In this document: in pieces, positions 62,596-64,000 of the stretch
Position numbering within the stretch: position 1 is the stretch's first letter
Layout: each line of letters opens with the position of its first letter
Origin: Paenibacillus lautus NBRC 15380
GTDB taxonomy: Bacteria; Bacillota; Bacilli; Paenibacillales; Paenibacillaceae
Length of the DNA stretch: 64,000 bases
Direction: 5' to 3'
Assembly (NCBI RefSeq): GCF_004000945.1
Contig: NZ_BIMF01000003.1
Coordinates: forward strand, 1 to 64,000
Position numbers and translations under genes: made by a program
Notes under the pieces: generated by a model
Seen by the model: the letters and a program-made list of their open reading frames with translations, nothing else
Database searches by the model: none
What the model was told of the DNA's origin: nothing

Positions 62596-62955
62596 TCAAT
62601 ATACCCTTCTTTCCCGTGTAGCCTCTTCAAGCCATGAGACAAGCCCCATTTTGCTAATATAGATTTCGTTTTGCACCACAATATAAGGAAACGGCGAACC
62701 CGCAGCAGCCCCCTGCCCTCTTTGCGCATTATCGGAGGAGATGATATTCTTCACCTGGTGCTCGGTAAGATCCAAGAATTCAGCGGTTTGTTCAAGAGTC
62801 ATTAACGGACTTTCAGATTGCACCAAGTTGGCTTCATCCGTAACAGCTGGCACAGACTTTGAACCCTCAGTCCCCTGAAGTATAAAACTCGCCGCAACGA
62901 TGGAAATCCCGATAATCAAAGAGCTGAAAATTGAACTGTAATTCAATGTCTTCAA
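62596..62955 (-). CDS. Membrane-anchored helix-turn-helix protein
   Basis: A 119-residue protein with one N-terminal membrane helix (IFSSLIIGISIVAASFIL, about residues 8-25), a Ser-rich linker, and a C-terminal helix-turn-helix like excisionases (MTLEQTAEFLDLTEHQVKNII, then IYISKMGLVSWLEEA). The DNA-binding part would be cytoplasmic if the N-terminus is outside, or exported otherwise; topology is unclear. TTG 62955 has AGGTG seven bases upstream; an ATG at 62976 is possible. Family role unknown. Confidence 0.65.
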   Translation of the reverse strand: MKTLNYSSIFSSLIIGISIVAASFILQGTEGSKSVPAVTDEANLVQSESPLMTLEQTAEFLDLTEHQVKNIISSDNAQRGQGAAAGSPFPYIVVQNEIYISKMGLVSWLEEATRERRVY

Positions 62956-63175
62956 ACCATAATCACCTCGATTCATAATGGTATATTCCTGATACACTCA
63001 ACCATTTCCTCCACGAATATCCAAAAGGAAAGCAAAAACCTAAAATATTGTAAATACGCAACCCGCTAAAAATAAGATATGATATGGGCAAATCAGGAAG
63101 GGAGGACAGGATAAACCTACTTAACACCCGCTTTAGAAGAAACATCATCTTGCACATGACGAAGGAGGAACTTTA

Positions 63176-64000
63176 ATGAGAATCCCCAAAATCACCAGCC
63201 TGTTCATGATGCTTACATTTTTGACGTCGGCGTCGCTATCCGCTTCCGGCGAACTGGCAAGCACGGCCGAAGCATCGTCAGGACCTTTGCGCGTGATGAG
63301 CTTCAATCTGCGTTATGCCGCCAATGACAGTCAACCTTGGGAGAAGCGCCGCCCTGTCACGAAGAACCTGATTCTGGAGCATAAACCGGATGTCATCGGG
63401 ACGCAGGAAGGACTTCACCGGCAAATCGTTGATATAGAGAACGATCTGCCGGGATATGACCGAATTGGAATCGGACGTGAAGGCGGGAACTTAGGGGAGT
63501 ACATGGCGATTTTTTATAATACGGAGCGATTGAAGCCCTTGGAGCAGTCTCACTTCTGGCTGTCCGATACGCCGCAGACGATCAGCTCCGCCAGTTGGGG
63601 TAACCAGATTCCGCGGATGGCAACCTGGGTTCGCTTTCAGGATCTTCAGAACGGCAAAACCTTTTATATGGTCAACACGCATCTGGATCACCAATCCGAG
63701 GTTTCCCGGCAGAAGAGCGCCGCACTCATTGTCGACAAAATGAAGGCCTTTGCCTCGGATATCCCTGTGGTCGTGACCGGCGATTTCAATACCGTTCCGG
63801 GAAGCGATACGTATTCGATTTTTACAAGCAACGGGTTGTCGGACGGACATGTCACCGCCAAGAAACGCACCAACGATGACCTGGGAACCTTCCATAATTA
63901 TAAGGACCCTACGGGCGGCGGCAGCGGAAACCGGATTGACTGGATTCTGCATAACCAAGACTGGAATGTCCTGCACAGCGAGATTATCAACTACAATGAA
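63176..64000 (+). CDS. Secreted endonuclease/exonuclease/phosphatase-family protein (partial, 3' end off the window)
   Basis: The first 275 codons are present, with no stop before the right edge. A signal peptide (residues 1-30, ending around SASGELA) is followed by the EEP fold: RVMSFNLRYAANDSQPWEKR, DVIGTQEGLHRQI (metal-binding Glu), YMVNTHLDHQSE, VVVTGDFNTVPGSDTY (Asp/Asn pair) and GNRIDWIL. Members cleave phosphodiester or phosphomonoester bonds; this secreted type may act on DNA or inositol phosphates. ATG 63176 has GAAGGAGG six bases upstream. Confidence 0.9.
   Translation, partial: MRIPKITSLFMMLTFLTSASLSASGELASTAEASSGPLRVMSFNLRYAANDSQPWEKRRPVTKNLILEHKPDVIGTQEGLHRQIVDIENDLPGYDRIGIGREGGNLGEYMAIFYNTERLKPLEQSHFWLSDTPQTISSASWGNQIPRMATWVRFQDLQNGKTFYMVNTHLDHQSEVSRQKSAALIVDKMKAFASDIPVVVTGDFNTVPGSDTYSIFTSNGLSDGHVTAKKRTNDDLGTFHNYKDPTGGGSGNRIDWILHNQDWNVLHSEIINYNE

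Noticed and set aside
1..64000. CRISPR arrays, tRNA or rRNA genes
   Set aside because: No regularly spaced direct repeats, cloverleaf-type sequences or rRNA motifs were recognised on either strand.

Overview
The window looks like chromosomal DNA of a Paenibacillus-like Firmicute. This rests on strong AGGAGG-type ribosome sites, frequent TTG and GTG starts, LytS/YesM-type kinases paired with AraC-type response regulators beside sugar ABC transporters, a YfiT-type bacillithiol-dependent protein, and homologues of Bacillus YkkC/YkkD, YlmA, YrdB and VanZ. No species is assigned. No rRNA, tRNA, CRISPR array or replication origin was seen. Layout. (1) 1-20.6 kb: after a transposase tail come many small housekeeping, detoxification and repair genes, mostly on the minus strand: S51 peptidase, APH-like kinase, histidine phosphatase, Nudix and GNAT enzymes, oligoendopeptidase F, a YkkCD-type guanidinium exporter with a divergent LysR regulator, HAD phosphatases, a TetR/DUF6526 pair with two matching operators, RDD, HD and VanZ proteins, a Gfo/Idh/MocA oxidoreductase, DinB and winged-helix proteins, an ABC ATPase and a metallo-beta-lactamase-fold hydrolase. 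(2) 20.6-54.4 kb: a large carbohydrate-utilisation region. It holds an aldose-1-epimerase-like protein, a 1112-residue DUF5107/TPR protein, an AraC regulator, two sugar ABC importers (two permeases and one binding lipoprotein each, no ATPase), two kinase/response-regulator pairs, a GH36 alpha-galactosidase, a GH95 enzyme, and two paralogous clan GH-D proteins, one secreted with a CBM35-like domain and one cytoplasmic. I infer uptake and degradation of a galactose- and/or fucose-bearing plant glycan. (3) 42.9-47.2 kb: an AT-rich island inside that region carries an anti-phage CBASS operon: an HNH-SAVED effector (Cap5 type), a CD-NTase and a stand-alone E2-like protein ending in a SEC-C-like Cys/His cluster, followed by an orphan multi-pass membrane protein. 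This is the most interesting part of the window. (4) 54.5-64 kb: a decayed ferredoxin-reductase-like gene behind an intact-looking promoter with a duplicated palindrome, an ArsR/SRPBCC pair, an acetyltransferase, a methyltransferase, an alpha/beta hydrolase broken by an in-frame TGA, a HAD phosphatase, three Nudix genes (one frameshifted), a YfiT-type protein, a membrane-anchored helix-turn-helix protein, and the start of a secreted endonuclease/exonuclease/phosphatase-family protein that runs off the window. How the parts work together: in the sugar region, lipoproteins capture oligosaccharides, permeases import them (probably with a shared MsmX/MsmK-type ATPase encoded elsewhere), the kinase/regulator pairs switch the genes on, and the glycosidases trim the sugar. 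In the island, the cyclase would make a cyclic nucleotide on infection that activates the HNH-SAVED nuclease, with the E2-like protein modifying or priming the cyclase. Three genes in the first 13 kb appear to begin at non-standard codons (CTG, ATA, ATC or ATA), because conserved N-terminal sequence lies upstream of the first ordinary start.
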